From positions 1 to 32,430 of the forward strand of contig CALXJP010000004.1 of assembly GCA_944388655.1 (NCBI GenBank): a DNA stretch of 32,430 nt. Direction: 5' to 3'. A program made the translations under genes and the position numbers. The notes below the pieces were generated by a model. It was not told the DNA's origin, did no database searches, and saw nothing but the letters and a program-made list of their open reading frames with translations. This stretch comes from an uncultured Clostridia bacterium (GTDB lineage Bacteria; Bacillota; Clostridia; TANB77; CAG-508). Below, in pieces: positions 1 to 7,976 of the stretch (its first letter is position 1; every line of letters begins with the position of its first letter).

Positions 1-28
1 AAATGTAAATTATTTACAATTATGTATT

Positions 29-391
29 TGGTGGAGGCGAGCAGAGTTGAACTGCTGTCCAATATTTTTTCCATAATTACTTCTACAAGTTTAGTTTATT
101 CTTTCATTTCCCATTATATTTCATGAATAAACAAACAAATTATAATGGTAGCTACTGACAGTACCCCCTATTTTTGTAGCACAAAATAGGTTTATTTCCT
201 ACTTAGTCATCGCTTTATCTAAAAACGTAGGCATTTTTAGTAAAACGTGCCGCTTTCCTTAAGCAGCAAATGCTAATTCTTTATTATTATCAGCGTTTAT
301 TTTTAATTCTGCTTTTTTTAAGTGGCCGAAGCAGCCATCCACTACTTGCCATAATTACTTCTAAAATACTGTCGAAACCAATTACGCCCCC
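29..391 (-). ncRNA. ssrA: transfer-messenger RNA (tmRNA)
   Basis: This RNA rescues stalled ribosomes and tags the unfinished protein for proteolysis. Read on the minus strand, the 5' end is GGGGGCGTAATTGG and the 3' end is CTCGCCTCCACCA. The two ends pair as an alanine-type acceptor stem with a G-U wobble at the third pair, and CCA is encoded. The 3' part carries a T-arm-like GTTCAACTC. The length of 363 nt is normal. A 17-residue tag reading frame sits in the middle. An exact 15-nt direct repeat, TAGAAGTAATTATGG, occurs near both ends (plus positions 71-85 and 349-363). A consensus promoter lies just upstream at 407-436. Confidence 0.96.
259..312 (-). other. tmRNA proteolysis-tag reading frame
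   Basis: Inside ssrA, read on the minus strand from a GCA resume codon to TAA, the frame encodes AELKINADNNKELAFAA. The ending ELAFAA is typical of degradation tags recognised by ClpXP-type proteases. The exact resume codon is inferred from the usual Ala start and has not been proven. The tag is longer than the usual 10-15 residues. Confidence 0.85.
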
Positions 392-406
392 ATGTGACTA
401 TATTCT

Positions 407-436
407 ATTATACTCTATTTTTCATTACTATGTCAA
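407..436 (-). promoter_or_regulatory. sigma-A promoter of ssrA
   Basis: On the minus strand, TTGACA (431-436) and TATAAT (407-412) are separated by 18 nt. Transcription would begin about 8-10 nt before the mature tmRNA 5' end. Its -35 box lies 7 nt from the -35 box of the divergent deoD promoter. Confidence 0.85.
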
Positions 437-443
437 TGTTTAG

Positions 444-472
444 TTGACAGTTACTTTTTAGTTGTATATAAT
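444..472 (+). promoter_or_regulatory. consensus sigma-A promoter of deoD
   Basis: TTGACA (444-449), a 17-nt spacer and TATAAT (467-472) match the sigma-A consensus at all twelve positions. The promoter stands 50 nt upstream of deoD and faces away from the ssrA promoter. Confidence 0.88.
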
Positions 473-522
473 ACATATACATATAATTTTTGGAAAAAAT
501 ATAAACAAAGGAGGATTTTTTT

Positions 523-1254
523 ATGACACCACATAATGAAGCAAAAAAAGAAGATATTGCCAAAATTGTTATTACACCTGGGGACCCTCTTCGTGCTAAA
601 TATATTGCTGAAAATTTTTTAGAAAATGCTGTATTGGTTAATTCAGTAAGGGCTATGTATGCCTATACTGGCTATTATCATGGAACACGTATAACGGTTA
701 TGGCATCTGGAATGGGAATGCCAAGTATGGGTATTTATTCTTATGAATTATTTAAAATTTATGATGTAGATTATATCATTCGTATTGGTTCTTGTGGAGC
801 TTATGACCCTAAACTTTCTTTATTTGATATTGTGCTTTCTGAAACTTGTTTTTCAGAAGGAAATTATGCTTTAACTTTTAATAATGATAATTGCCATCTT
901 GTAGATTCCGATAAAGAATTAAATTCCATTATTATGCAAACTGCCCGCGAAAAAAATATTCGTTTAATTGCAGGTAACACAGTTTGTACAGATTCTGTTG
1001 ATTTTTATATGACAGATGTTACACAATTTTTATCTAGGTTACCACAGAATTTTCATCCTATTAGCGCTGAAATGGAAGCTTTTTCTTTATTTTATAACGC
1101 ACAATTTCTTCATAAAAAGGCTAGTTGTTTGATGAGTGTAGTAGATTCTCAATATATTGATAAAGTTGCTACAACAGAAGAACGTCAAACCGGTTTAAAT
1201 CAAATGATTACACTTGCTTTAGAAAGTGCTACTCACATTGGAAAAGGAACATAA
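523..1254 (+). CDS. deoD: purine-nucleoside phosphorylase, DeoD type
   Basis: The enzyme phosphorolyses purine (deoxy)nucleosides to free base and (deoxy)ribose-1-phosphate in cytosolic purine salvage. The 243-residue length fits the hexameric DeoD family. Key residues align with the E. coli enzyme at near-identical numbering: His4, GDPLRAK with Gly20 and Arg24, Arg43 in SVRAMYAYTG, Arg87 in RIGSCGA, the EMEA ribose-binding motif near 183-186, and a catalytic Asp at 208 followed 13 residues later by Arg221. The usual SD motif before the catalytic Asp reads SVVDS, a mild deviation. The start is fixed by AAAGGAGG 8 nt upstream of ATG. The gene is monocistronic, with its own consensus promoter and a hairpin overlapping its stop codon. 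Confidence 0.95.
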   Translation: MTPHNEAKKEDIAKIVITPGDPLRAKYIAENFLENAVLVNSVRAMYAYTGYYHGTRITVMASGMGMPSMGIYSYELFKIYDVDYIIRIGSCGAYDPKLSLFDIVLSETCFSEGNYALTFNNDNCHLVDSDKELNSIIMQTAREKNIRLIAGNTVCTDSVDFYMTDVTQFLSRLPQNFHPISAEMEAFSLFYNAQFLHKKASCLMSVVDSQYIDKVATTEERQTGLNQMITLALESATHIGKGT

Positions 1255-1273
1255 TAATTTTATGTTCCTTTTT
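1242..1273. terminator. hairpin terminator between convergent deoD and valS
   Basis: A perfect 11-bp stem, AAAAGGAACAT paired with ATGTTCCTTTT (1242-1252 and 1262-1272), overlaps the deoD stop codon and ends in a T run on the plus strand. On the minus strand only four T residues follow, so termination of valS would be weaker. Confidence 0.7.
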
Positions 1274-1286
1274 AGTATACTATTAC

Positions 1287-3938
1287 TTATAATTTTTGCA
1301 ATCTTTCTATTGTTGTTTCTAGCATTTCTTGATACTTTTCTAATTTTTCTTTTTCTTCTTGTATTTTTTGCTGTGGAGCTTTACTAATAAACCCTGCATT
1401 AGAAAGCATTTTATTGGCTCTTTCTACTTCTGCTTCTAGTCTTTTCTTTTCTTCTTCTAATCTTATTTTTTCAGCTTCCACATCTACTAATTCTTCAAAT
1501 GGAATATATACTTGAATATCTTTTGCTACTACTGTCATAGCATTTTGTGGTATTCCTATTGCATTTTTTTGTACTACTATTTCTGAACCATATCCCATTT
1601 TTAATAAAAAGTTTTTACTATTTTCTATTACTTCTGGCTTTTCTGTAACAAAGATTAATTTTGATTTTTTATTAGCTGGTACATTCATAGTTGCTCTTAC
1701 ATTTCTAATTCCTATGATTATTTCTTTTATTTCTTCTATGATGGTTTCTTCTTGTATAAAGTTCCATTTTTCTTGATATTGTGGCCATTTTGCAATCATA
1801 ATGCTTTCATCATCATGGTATAAACTCATATAAATTTTTTCTGTTATATATGGCATAATCGGATGTAATAATTTTAAAGCATCTTTTAATACTCGATTTA
1901 ATGTCCATATTGCTTGTTTTTTAGTTGTACATTCTTCATCATACAAGCGAGTTTTGACTATTTCTATATACCAATCACAAAATTCATCCCATATAAAGTC
2001 ATAAATATTTTGTGCCGCTACACCTAAATCATAGTGGTCTAAATTTTCTGTAACTTGCTTGATTACATGATTTAACTTACTTATTATCCATTTATCTTCA
2101 TAGCACAAATTTTCTGGTAATTGTTCTTGTTTAATAAAGACTTCTTCTACATGATTTTTTTCTATATTACTTAGTACAAATTTTGAAGCGTTCCATAATT
2201 TATTGGCAAAGTTTGCTGCAGCTCCCAATTTTTCTGGCATATAGCGAATATCATTTCCTGGCGTAATTCCTAATATTAAAGAAAATCTTAAGCTATCTGT
2301 TCCATATTGCTCTATAATTTCTAATGGATCTATTCCATTTCCTAAACTTTTTGACATTTTTCTTCCTTGGCTATCTCTTACAATTCCATGAATAAATACA
2401 TCATGGAAAGGAATTTTGCCAGTATGCTCTATACTAGAAAATATCATTCTGGCTATCCAGAAAAAGATAATATCATAGCCTGTTACTAATACATCTGTTG
2501 GGAAGAAATATTGAAAATCTTCTGTTTCTTCTGGCCACCCTAAAGTAGAAAAAGGCCATAAAGCTGAGCTAAACCATGTATCTAATGTATCTTCATCTTG
2601 TGTTAAATGAGTACTGCCACATTTTGAACATTTTTCTGGTTTTTCTTCTGCTACCATTACATTGTCACAATCATCACAGTAATATGCTGGTATTCTATGT
2701 CCCCACCATAGTTGTCTTGATATACACCAATCTTGTATATTTTCCATCCAATTATAGTAAATTTTATCAAATCTTTCCGGAATAAAGCGAATTTGACCTG
2801 TTTTAACTGCTTCAATAGCTGGTTTGGCTAAACTTTCCATTTTTACAAACCATTGCTCTGAAATTTTTGGTTCTATTTTATTATGACATCTATAACACTT
2901 TCCTACATTATGTGTATAGTCTTCTACTTTAATTAGGTTTCCTGATTTTTCTAGCATTTCTAATACCTTTTGTCTTGCTGCCATGGCATCCATACCCTCT
3001 AATTCAGGAACTAAATCTTTCATTCTTCCTCTTTCATCAAATACTTCTATAATTTCTAAATGATGTTTCATAGCCGCTGCATAATCATTAGGATCATGTG
3101 CTGGTGTTAGTTTTACTGCTCCTGTTCCAAATTCTGTTTGCACAAAATCATCTGCGATGATTGGTATTTCTTTATTCATAATAGGCAATATTACTGTTTT
3201 GCCAATAACATCTTGGTATCTTGCATCATTAGGATTAACCGCAACCCCTGTATCTCCTAACATTGTTTCTGGTCTTGTCGTTGCTACAATAATATATTTA
3301 TCTTCTCCTTTAATGGGATAACGAATATACCATAGATGTGTTGTTTCTGCTTCATATTCTACTTCTGCATCAGAAATAGAAGTATTGCAATATGGGCACC
3401 AGTTAATCATTCTTTTTCCTTTATAAATAAGCCCTTTATTATATAAATTAATAAATACTTGTTTTACAGCATGTGAAAGTTCTTTATCCATTGTAAACTT
3501 AGTTCTTGACCAGTCACATGAACATCCTATTTTTTTTATTTGATTGATAATGGTATCTCCATATTCTTTTTTCCAATCCCAAGCTCTTTCTAAAAAGCCT
3601 TCTCTTCCAATATCTTCTTTGGTAATTCCTGCTTCTTTCATTTTGGCTACTATTTTTGCTTCTGTAGCAATAGCGGCATGGTCTGTACCAGGAATCCAAA
3701 GTGCATTGTACCCTTCCATTCTTTTATATCGGATGAGCATATCTTGTATAGTTTCATCTAAGGCATGTCCCATATGTAATTTTCCCGTAATATTAGGTGG
3801 TGGCATAACTATAGTAAATGGCTTTTTCGTATGGTCTTCACTTGGTTTAAAATATCCTTTTTCTTCCCAATTTTGATAAATTTCTTCTTCAAAGTTTTTG
3901 GGATTAAAATTTCCTTCTAAATTATGTTCTTTTTTCAT
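1287..3938 (-). CDS. valS: valyl-tRNA synthetase
   Basis: This class I synthetase charges tRNA-Val. The 883-residue protein has the complete family layout. The nucleotide-binding signature PPPNITGKLHMGH ends with HMGH at residues 55-58. The editing (CP1) domain follows, with a cysteine cluster CPYC and a second zinc-like pair set, CDDC and CSKC. KMSKS lies near residue 529 in GRKMSKSLGNG. An anticodon-binding domain and a C-terminal valine-specific coiled coil (about 815-883) complete it. The start has a GGAGG-like site (AGGAGGAAAA) just upstream. It sits 8 nt behind the DUF296 gene and shares that gene's T-box leader, so valine starvation should raise its expression. No in-frame CGG codon is seen. 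Confidence 0.97.
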   Translation of the reverse strand: MKKEHNLEGNFNPKNFEEEIYQNWEEKGYFKPSEDHTKKPFTIVMPPPNITGKLHMGHALDETIQDMLIRYKRMEGYNALWIPGTDHAAIATEAKIVAKMKEAGITKEDIGREGFLERAWDWKKEYGDTIINQIKKIGCSCDWSRTKFTMDKELSHAVKQVFINLYNKGLIYKGKRMINWCPYCNTSISDAEVEYEAETTHLWYIRYPIKGEDKYIIVATTRPETMLGDTGVAVNPNDARYQDVIGKTVILPIMNKEIPIIADDFVQTEFGTGAVKLTPAHDPNDYAAAMKHHLEIIEVFDERGRMKDLVPELEGMDAMAARQKVLEMLEKSGNLIKVEDYTHNVGKCYRCHNKIEPKISEQWFVKMESLAKPAIEAVKTGQIRFIPERFDKIYYNWMENIQDWCISRQLWWGHRIPAYYCDDCDNVMVAEEKPEKCSKCGSTHLTQDEDTLDTWFSSALWPFSTLGWPEETEDFQYFFPTDVLVTGYDIIFFWIARMIFSSIEHTGKIPFHDVFIHGIVRDSQGRKMSKSLGNGIDPLEIIEQYGTDSLRFSLILGITPGNDIRYMPEKLGAAANFANKLWNASKFVLSNIEKNHVEEVFIKQEQLPENLCYEDKWIISKLNHVIKQVTENLDHYDLGVAAQNIYDFIWDEFCDWYIEIVKTRLYDEECTTKKQAIWTLNRVLKDALKLLHPIMPYITEKIYMSLYHDDESIMIAKWPQYQEKWNFIQEETIIEEIKEIIIGIRNVRATMNVPANKKSKLIFVTEKPEVIENSKNFLLKMGYGSEIVVQKNAIGIPQNAMTVVAKDIQVYIPFEELVDVEAEKIRLEEEKKRLEAEVERANKMLSNAGFISKAPQQKIQEEKEKLEKYQEMLETTIERLQKL

Positions 3939-3946
3939 TTTTCCTC

Positions 3947-4369
3947 CTACTCAAACTTAAATAAGTTTAATCCAATTTCTTCATCAAAACGTCTTTCTAC
4001 ATTTCCCGGAATGACATAAATAAACATTTCACATGTAGCACTAACAATCGCTTTATTTAAGTGTCCTCCATATACTTTGTTTTCCACATCTCCTGCACTT
4101 AAGTGGATATGTTCATATAGCTTTCCCTCTTTTGTAGTAATGCTTCCCGTTAGTGAAACAATTTCAAAATCTCCTTGATAATTACTTGCATAATATTTTT
4201 TCTCTTTTGTATTGAATAATCCTACTTGAAATTCACCTATCGCTCCTAACGCATTTACATTTGCTAATGTGACGTTTTCTTTTTGACATATTTCTTTCAT
4301 TTTTTCAATAATTTCTTCTCCTTTGTCGATTCTTGCGACAATTACATTTTCAAATCTTCTATATTCCAT
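3947..4369 (-). CDS. PPC/DUF296 (PCC) domain protein
   Basis: This is a 140-residue single-domain protein of the plants-and-prokaryotes-conserved (PPC, DUF296) family. The family forms trimers and, in prokaryotes, usually carries a metal site of three histidines. The matching pattern here is YEHIHLSAGD plus GGHL (HxH and a third His). The start chosen is the ATG at 4369, because GGAGGGG lies 8 nt upstream; a longer in-frame start at 4402 lacks such a site. It is the first gene behind the T-box leader and precedes valS by 8 nt, so it is co-induced with the synthetase. The molecular role of bacterial PPC proteins is not settled, and I do not assign one. Confidence 0.85.
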   Translation of the reverse strand: MEYRRFENVIVARIDKGEEIIEKMKEICQKENVTLANVNALGAIGEFQVGLFNTKEKKYYASNYQGDFEIVSLTGSITTKEGKLYEHIHLSAGDVENKVYGGHLNKAIVSATCEMFIYVIPGNVERRFDEEIGLNLFKFE

Positions 4370-4444
4370 ATAGACCCCTCCTAAAAAATTTTTTATACTC
4401 ATTAAAGTGGCTTTTGTAACATTTCCTTAAGGAATGGATATGGC

Positions 4445-4477
4445 TAAAAAAGCTCACCCTTACAATAAGGGCGAGCT
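4445..4477 (-). terminator. T-box-controlled intrinsic terminator
   Basis: On the minus strand AGCTCGCCCTTA pairs with TAAGGGTGAGCT around a TTG loop (one G-U pair), followed directly by a T6 run. It is mutually exclusive with the antiterminator that would use the T-box sequence at 4484-4497. Confidence 0.92.
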
Positions 4478-4694
4478 TCTTCTCACGGTACCACCTTAAA
4501 ATATAAATGACAAGCATTTATTTCTTAGTTAGCTGATAACGTAGCTTACACGTATATACTTACTTTTTTCACTATATCTACCAAAAAAGCTACCTTCAGT
4601 AGTTTTTCTACAAAGAAGCTTACAGCCTATGACTTCTTTTCTCTTATTAGAAAGCTTTCTACTTACTCCTCTTTTTTCTTGTATTTGTTATGAT
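4445..4694 (-). promoter_or_regulatory. T-box leader (candidate valine specifier)
   Basis: Read on the minus strand this is a classic T-box riboregulator. Stem I begins with AAAAAAG (4671-4677) pairing with CTTTTTT (4583-4589). The internal loop holds AGGAGTA on one side and GAAGGTAG on the other, in which GTA (4591-4593) is a candidate Val specifier codon. The conserved T-box AAGGTGGTACCGTG lies at 4484-4497, with TGGT able to pair with the ACCA end of uncharged tRNA-Val. A strong terminator hairpin follows. Uncharged tRNA should favour the antiterminator. The specifier choice is inferred from the downstream valS; GGT one base earlier is the alternative reading. Confidence 0.9.
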
Positions 4695-4700
4695 GTATGT

Positions 4701-4729
4701 ATCATACCACAATTTTACTTGTTTTGCAA
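4701..4729 (-). promoter_or_regulatory. promoter of the T-box/DUF296/valS unit
   Basis: TTGCAA (4724-4729), a 17-nt spacer and TATGAT (4701-4706) on the minus strand. It begins right after the stop codon of the upstream small membrane protein gene. Confidence 0.8.
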
Positions 4730-4927
4730 CTATTTTGCTAAAATAATGATAACTCCTCCGATAACAAATAGAGCAAAACCTACAATTTTCATTGTTTTTA
4801 CTGCATCGTTTCTATCTCCAAAACTAAACCATTTCTCTGTTATTTCTCGAGCATCAAATATTAAAATAGCACTAATTGCCAACAATATATAAGCTAATAT
4901 AGTTATTATTATTTTCACAATTTCCAT
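4730..4927 (-). CDS. small two-TM membrane protein, function unknown
   Basis: This 65-residue protein has two predicted membrane helices (about residues 4-23 and 46-63) separated by a charged loop, FDAREITEKWFSFGDRND. An AAAGGATG site 8 nt upstream of ATG supports translation. It lies 14 nt behind the LacX-like epimerase gene and is probably co-transcribed with it. I do not recognise a named family. Its stop codon abuts the -35 box of the T-box promoter, so read-through from this operon could also enter the valS leader. Confidence 0.7.
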   Translation of the reverse strand: MEIVKIIITILAYILLAISAILIFDAREITEKWFSFGDRNDAVKTMKIVGFALFVIGGVIIILAK

Positions 4928-4941
4928 ATTTATACATCCTT

Positions 4942-5820
4942 TTATATTTCTTTAAAAAATTCTACTGTAAATTTACATTCATATTCTTGTTTTGGTGGCA
5001 AAAGTATAATATCTTCTTTTTGTCTGAAGACTCCTGTAGAATGAATGGTATCTGCTGTTGTTTTCCATGGTTCTATGCAAATAAAGGGTGCATTGGGTTT
5101 AGACCAAACTCCTAAATAAGGAAAACCTGCAAAGTCTACACTTAATACTTTTCTTCCCGTTCTTTTATTTTTTAAAGTAATGATATGTGAGGTTAATCCT
5201 TTCATGATGATGGCATCATTTCTAAAAGAATTGCTATCTAAAGGAATCACTTTTTTATTTTGTATTATGTTTTTGGCATATTCTGTTCCAATTAATCCAT
5301 CTACTAAATACAAAAAGTGAATTTTTTCTTCTTCTTCTTCAAATTCCAAATAATAATTTCCTTCTTGTAAATCTTTTAGGTTTATTTTAAAGGCTGGATG
5401 CCCTCCTATTCCAAAAGGCATGTCGGTATTTCCTTCATTAATGACTTTATATATAGTTGTAATTTTATTTTCATCTAATCGATAGGTAACATATAAAGAA
5501 AAATGGTATGGGTATTTTTCCAATAGTTTTGGATTACTTCTTAATACATATGAATGAAAATTATCTAATTTAGTAATAGGCTCAAATTCCATATCTCTTG
5601 CAAAACCATGTTGCGATATTTCATATGTTTTTCCATTCATAATGGTTTGATTTTTTTTGCATTTTCCTACTGTTGGAAATAATATTGGCCAATGTCTTTT
5701 CCAGTATACTTTTCCATTGCTATCTACGCAGTTTTTTCCTTGGTGTATTCTTTCTTCTCCATCTAGCTTAAAACTTATTAGCTCCGCACCGAATTTGGAA
5801 GTTAATATTTGCGTATGCAT
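4942..5820 (-). CDS. aldose 1-epimerase family protein (LacX-like)
   Basis: This is a galactose-mutarotase-like enzyme that would interconvert alpha and beta anomers of a hexose or hexose derivative in the cytosol. The 292-residue beta-sandwich protein contains GGHPAFKI, a typical catalytic-His region, and CIEPWKTTAD near the C-terminus, both characteristic of the LacX-type branch. The ATG at 5820 is preferred over one at 5838, because the sequence between them supplies the ribosome site GGAGGG. A consensus promoter lies at 5854-5882. The sugar substrate cannot be told from the sequence, and no sugar catabolic genes are nearby. Confidence 0.87.
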   Translation of the reverse strand: MHTQILTSKFGAELISFKLDGEERIHQGKNCVDSNGKVYWKRHWPILFPTVGKCKKNQTIMNGKTYEISQHGFARDMEFEPITKLDNFHSYVLRSNPKLLEKYPYHFSLYVTYRLDENKITTIYKVINEGNTDMPFGIGGHPAFKINLKDLQEGNYYLEFEEEEEKIHFLYLVDGLIGTEYAKNIIQNKKVIPLDSNSFRNDAIIMKGLTSHIITLKNKRTGRKVLSVDFAGFPYLGVWSKPNAPFICIEPWKTTADTIHSTGVFRQKEDIILLPPKQEYECKFTVEFFKEI

Positions 5821-5853
5821 ATTTCTTCGTCCCTCCATTATTTTATATGGTAT

Positions 5854-5882
5854 ATCATATTGTTTTTTTATGTAAATGTCAA
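5854..5882 (-). promoter_or_regulatory. promoter of the LacX-like gene
   Basis: TTGACA (5877-5882), 17 nt, TATGAT (5854-5859) on the minus strand, 34 nt upstream of the chosen start codon. Confidence 0.85.
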
Positions 5883-5909
5883 GTATTTCCGGAAAATTAC
5901 AGTGAAAAA

Positions 5910-7695
5910 TTACGTAATTGGTATAACTACTGCCCTAAATCCTCCTCCATAATCACTAAGTCCATAAATGCGATAAAAATAAAATCTACTAGCTTCTTCC
6001 GCATTCCAATAGGAACTTCCTTGTTCTACATAAGGATATTCATGTGCCAAAAAATAGCTATTGCCTTTTTCCCATGAAGTAGTTCCTATTCCTGCAACAG
6101 AAGTTTCTCTTATGGCATCTCCATATATTTTTGTATTTTTATCATAATTTGCCTTACTTGCTATATTTAAGTTTTCTTTGCTCCTTTCTATTTCTAAATT
6201 ATCTACATTAGTATCATGAGGATATACCATAGTATACTTTGTGCTTGTTGTTTTTAATATATTGTTGTTATACGCTAAGGACTTTCCATAGTCCCATAAA
6301 TTTTGATCTTCATTAGCTATATATGAGGCTGTTCTTTCATAGCATCCTCCTGTTAGGTCGTATATTCCTGTTATATTTTTTGTGCTTGAAGCTACCACTC
6401 CTCCTTTTTGATTCCATGCATACATGTTACCTGTTGTTGTTGGGGTATTGTCTGTTAATGTTTTGATTTCATCTATTTTAACAATGGTTTCTTCTCCATT
6501 TATTGTTCCATCAGTCATTCCTGTGATTCCATATACACTATCTACTTCATTTTTTCCTGTTGTTTCTGTTCTTTCTTGATTCCCGCTGTTTAGAGTAGCA
6601 TTATTTATAGCTATTCCTTTTCCATTTGTTCCGGTACTGACTATAACTTAAATAACTTATCATTCCCCATTCACTACTTTTCATTAAGTGTGTATCTGAC
6701 GAACTAGTAATAAATCCATATATATTTTCCCTTTCATTCATTGCTCTACATATGTTATAGGCATCATTATGATTGATATAGTTCATACTATAAGTTAATG
6801 GCTGAAATACGGGATAACTAATTTTAGTAGGTGTTTCTCCATAAATTCCATCTAACCAATTTCGTGCTGTTTGCAGGGATAGTGCTTCTTCTCCTGATTC
6901 AACAGTTTCTACCCAACTATCTATTTGTGTATAACTTACTGAACTTTTTACACTAGTTGTAGTATTATTTCCTTCTGGAAATCCTGCTTCAAATTTGGCT
7001 ACATACATTCCCGTAAGTTCACTATCCCATCCTCCGTTAGCAAAATTAATGCTTGTTTCATTCGTAAATGCTGGATGTACATAATAATCGCTCGTTGTAT
7101 CTACTGTTTCGTCTATACTTGTCTGTCTTTTGGCTGTTTTTATTTCTCCAGTTGATTCATCATAATAATTGTCACTTGTACCTATTAAAAACTTTACTTC
7201 TATAGTTCCACCTTCTGATTTGTTTTCTGGGTTGTTGTATGTTATTTTATAGGCATATCTTGGTATCCATACCCACATACTTCCATCTTCGCTTTTTGTA
7301 TTAGCCCATTTACTTTGACTATAGTCATACCAAGAGTTATCATCCCAAGTAGTTTCTTGCACACTCCCCATTTCTGTGTCTGTTGGTTCTATGAATTTTA
7401 TCGGTGTCATTCCATCTATTTGCTCTGGAGCATTTGGTGTATCTTGTCTGAGTTCTGGATTTTGTGTACTATTTCCTGCTATGATTTTATCCATTTCGTC
7501 TGTAATACTATTAAATGCCATTTGCGTATTAACTTCTGCATCATGCATTGTATTTGCACCTTCTTGTGCCTTCCTAAATATTCCTTGGTCTCCTAATACC
7601 ATATTGATACTTACTGCTGCCAAAATGATTAAAATAACGATTGTCACCACTAATGCTATCAAAGTAACACCTTGTTTATTTTTAATTAAAAGCAT
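5910..7695 (-). CDS. large type IV prepilin with lectin/FGE-like C-terminal domain, one +1 frameshift
   Basis: The N-terminus MLLIKNKQG followed by VTLIALVVTIVILIILAA is a class III signal peptide with cleavage expected after Gly9; the usual Glu at mature position 5 is Ala. The rest, about 500 residues, contains WVWIPRYAYKI, FEAGFPEGNN, AYNICRAMNE, HLMKSSEWG and a final GGGFRAVVIPIT. This order recalls FGE-sulfatase/C-type-lectin folds, which is an inference. The zero frame stops after 364 codons. Removing one C at 6633 (TAC-CGG-AAC becoming TAC-GGA-ACA) restores YGTNGKG and an open frame to 5910, for 594 residues in all. The ribosome site is GGGAGGAG. The gene stands alone, outside the pilus operon, and could encode a tip adhesin. 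Confidence 0.85.
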
Positions 7696-7863
7696 ATTTT
7701 TCTCCTCCCTTTCCTCTTTATCCTTTTATTATATATTATTTTTTTTACTATTTCTATTACTGTTGAATAACATTTTTGTTACATTTTTGTTACACCATTA
7801 ACTTTTTATATGAATATGATTGTTTTACAAACTAGCTTAGGGTTACATTTATATCCTTCTACC

Positions 7864-7892
7864 TTGTAACTTATCTTTTTTTATGTTACAAT
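7864..7892 (+). promoter_or_regulatory. possible promoter of engB
   Basis: TTGTAA (7864-7869), 17 nt, TACAAT (7887-7892). It lies about 85 nt upstream of engB. The rest of 7696-7976 is AT-rich and otherwise holds only a short direct repeat, TGTTACATTTTTGTTACA-like, at about 7770-7795. Confidence 0.5.
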
Positions 7893-7976
7893 AATACCAG
7901 TTAAAAAGAAATCCAATAGGTTTATAGGTATATCCTTTATAAAAACCTAAATATATTAAACAAGGAATGTATCTAT

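Noticed and set aside
3514-3876. Overlapping ORFs on both strands inside valS
   Set aside because: They lie wholly within the conserved synthetase frame, lack ribosome sites and have no recognisable protein features.
4629-4892. Plus-strand ORF across the T-box leader and small membrane gene
   Set aside because: It is antisense to a well-defined riboregulator and promoter and has no ribosome site.
7770-7795. Short direct repeat upstream of engB as an operator
   Set aside because: The TGTTACATTTT-type repeat is AT-rich, short and not placed over a clear promoter, so it may be chance.
7315-7801. Plus-strand ORFs opposite the large prepilin
   Set aside because: They are shadows of the prepilin frame with improbable Cys/Ile/Ser composition.
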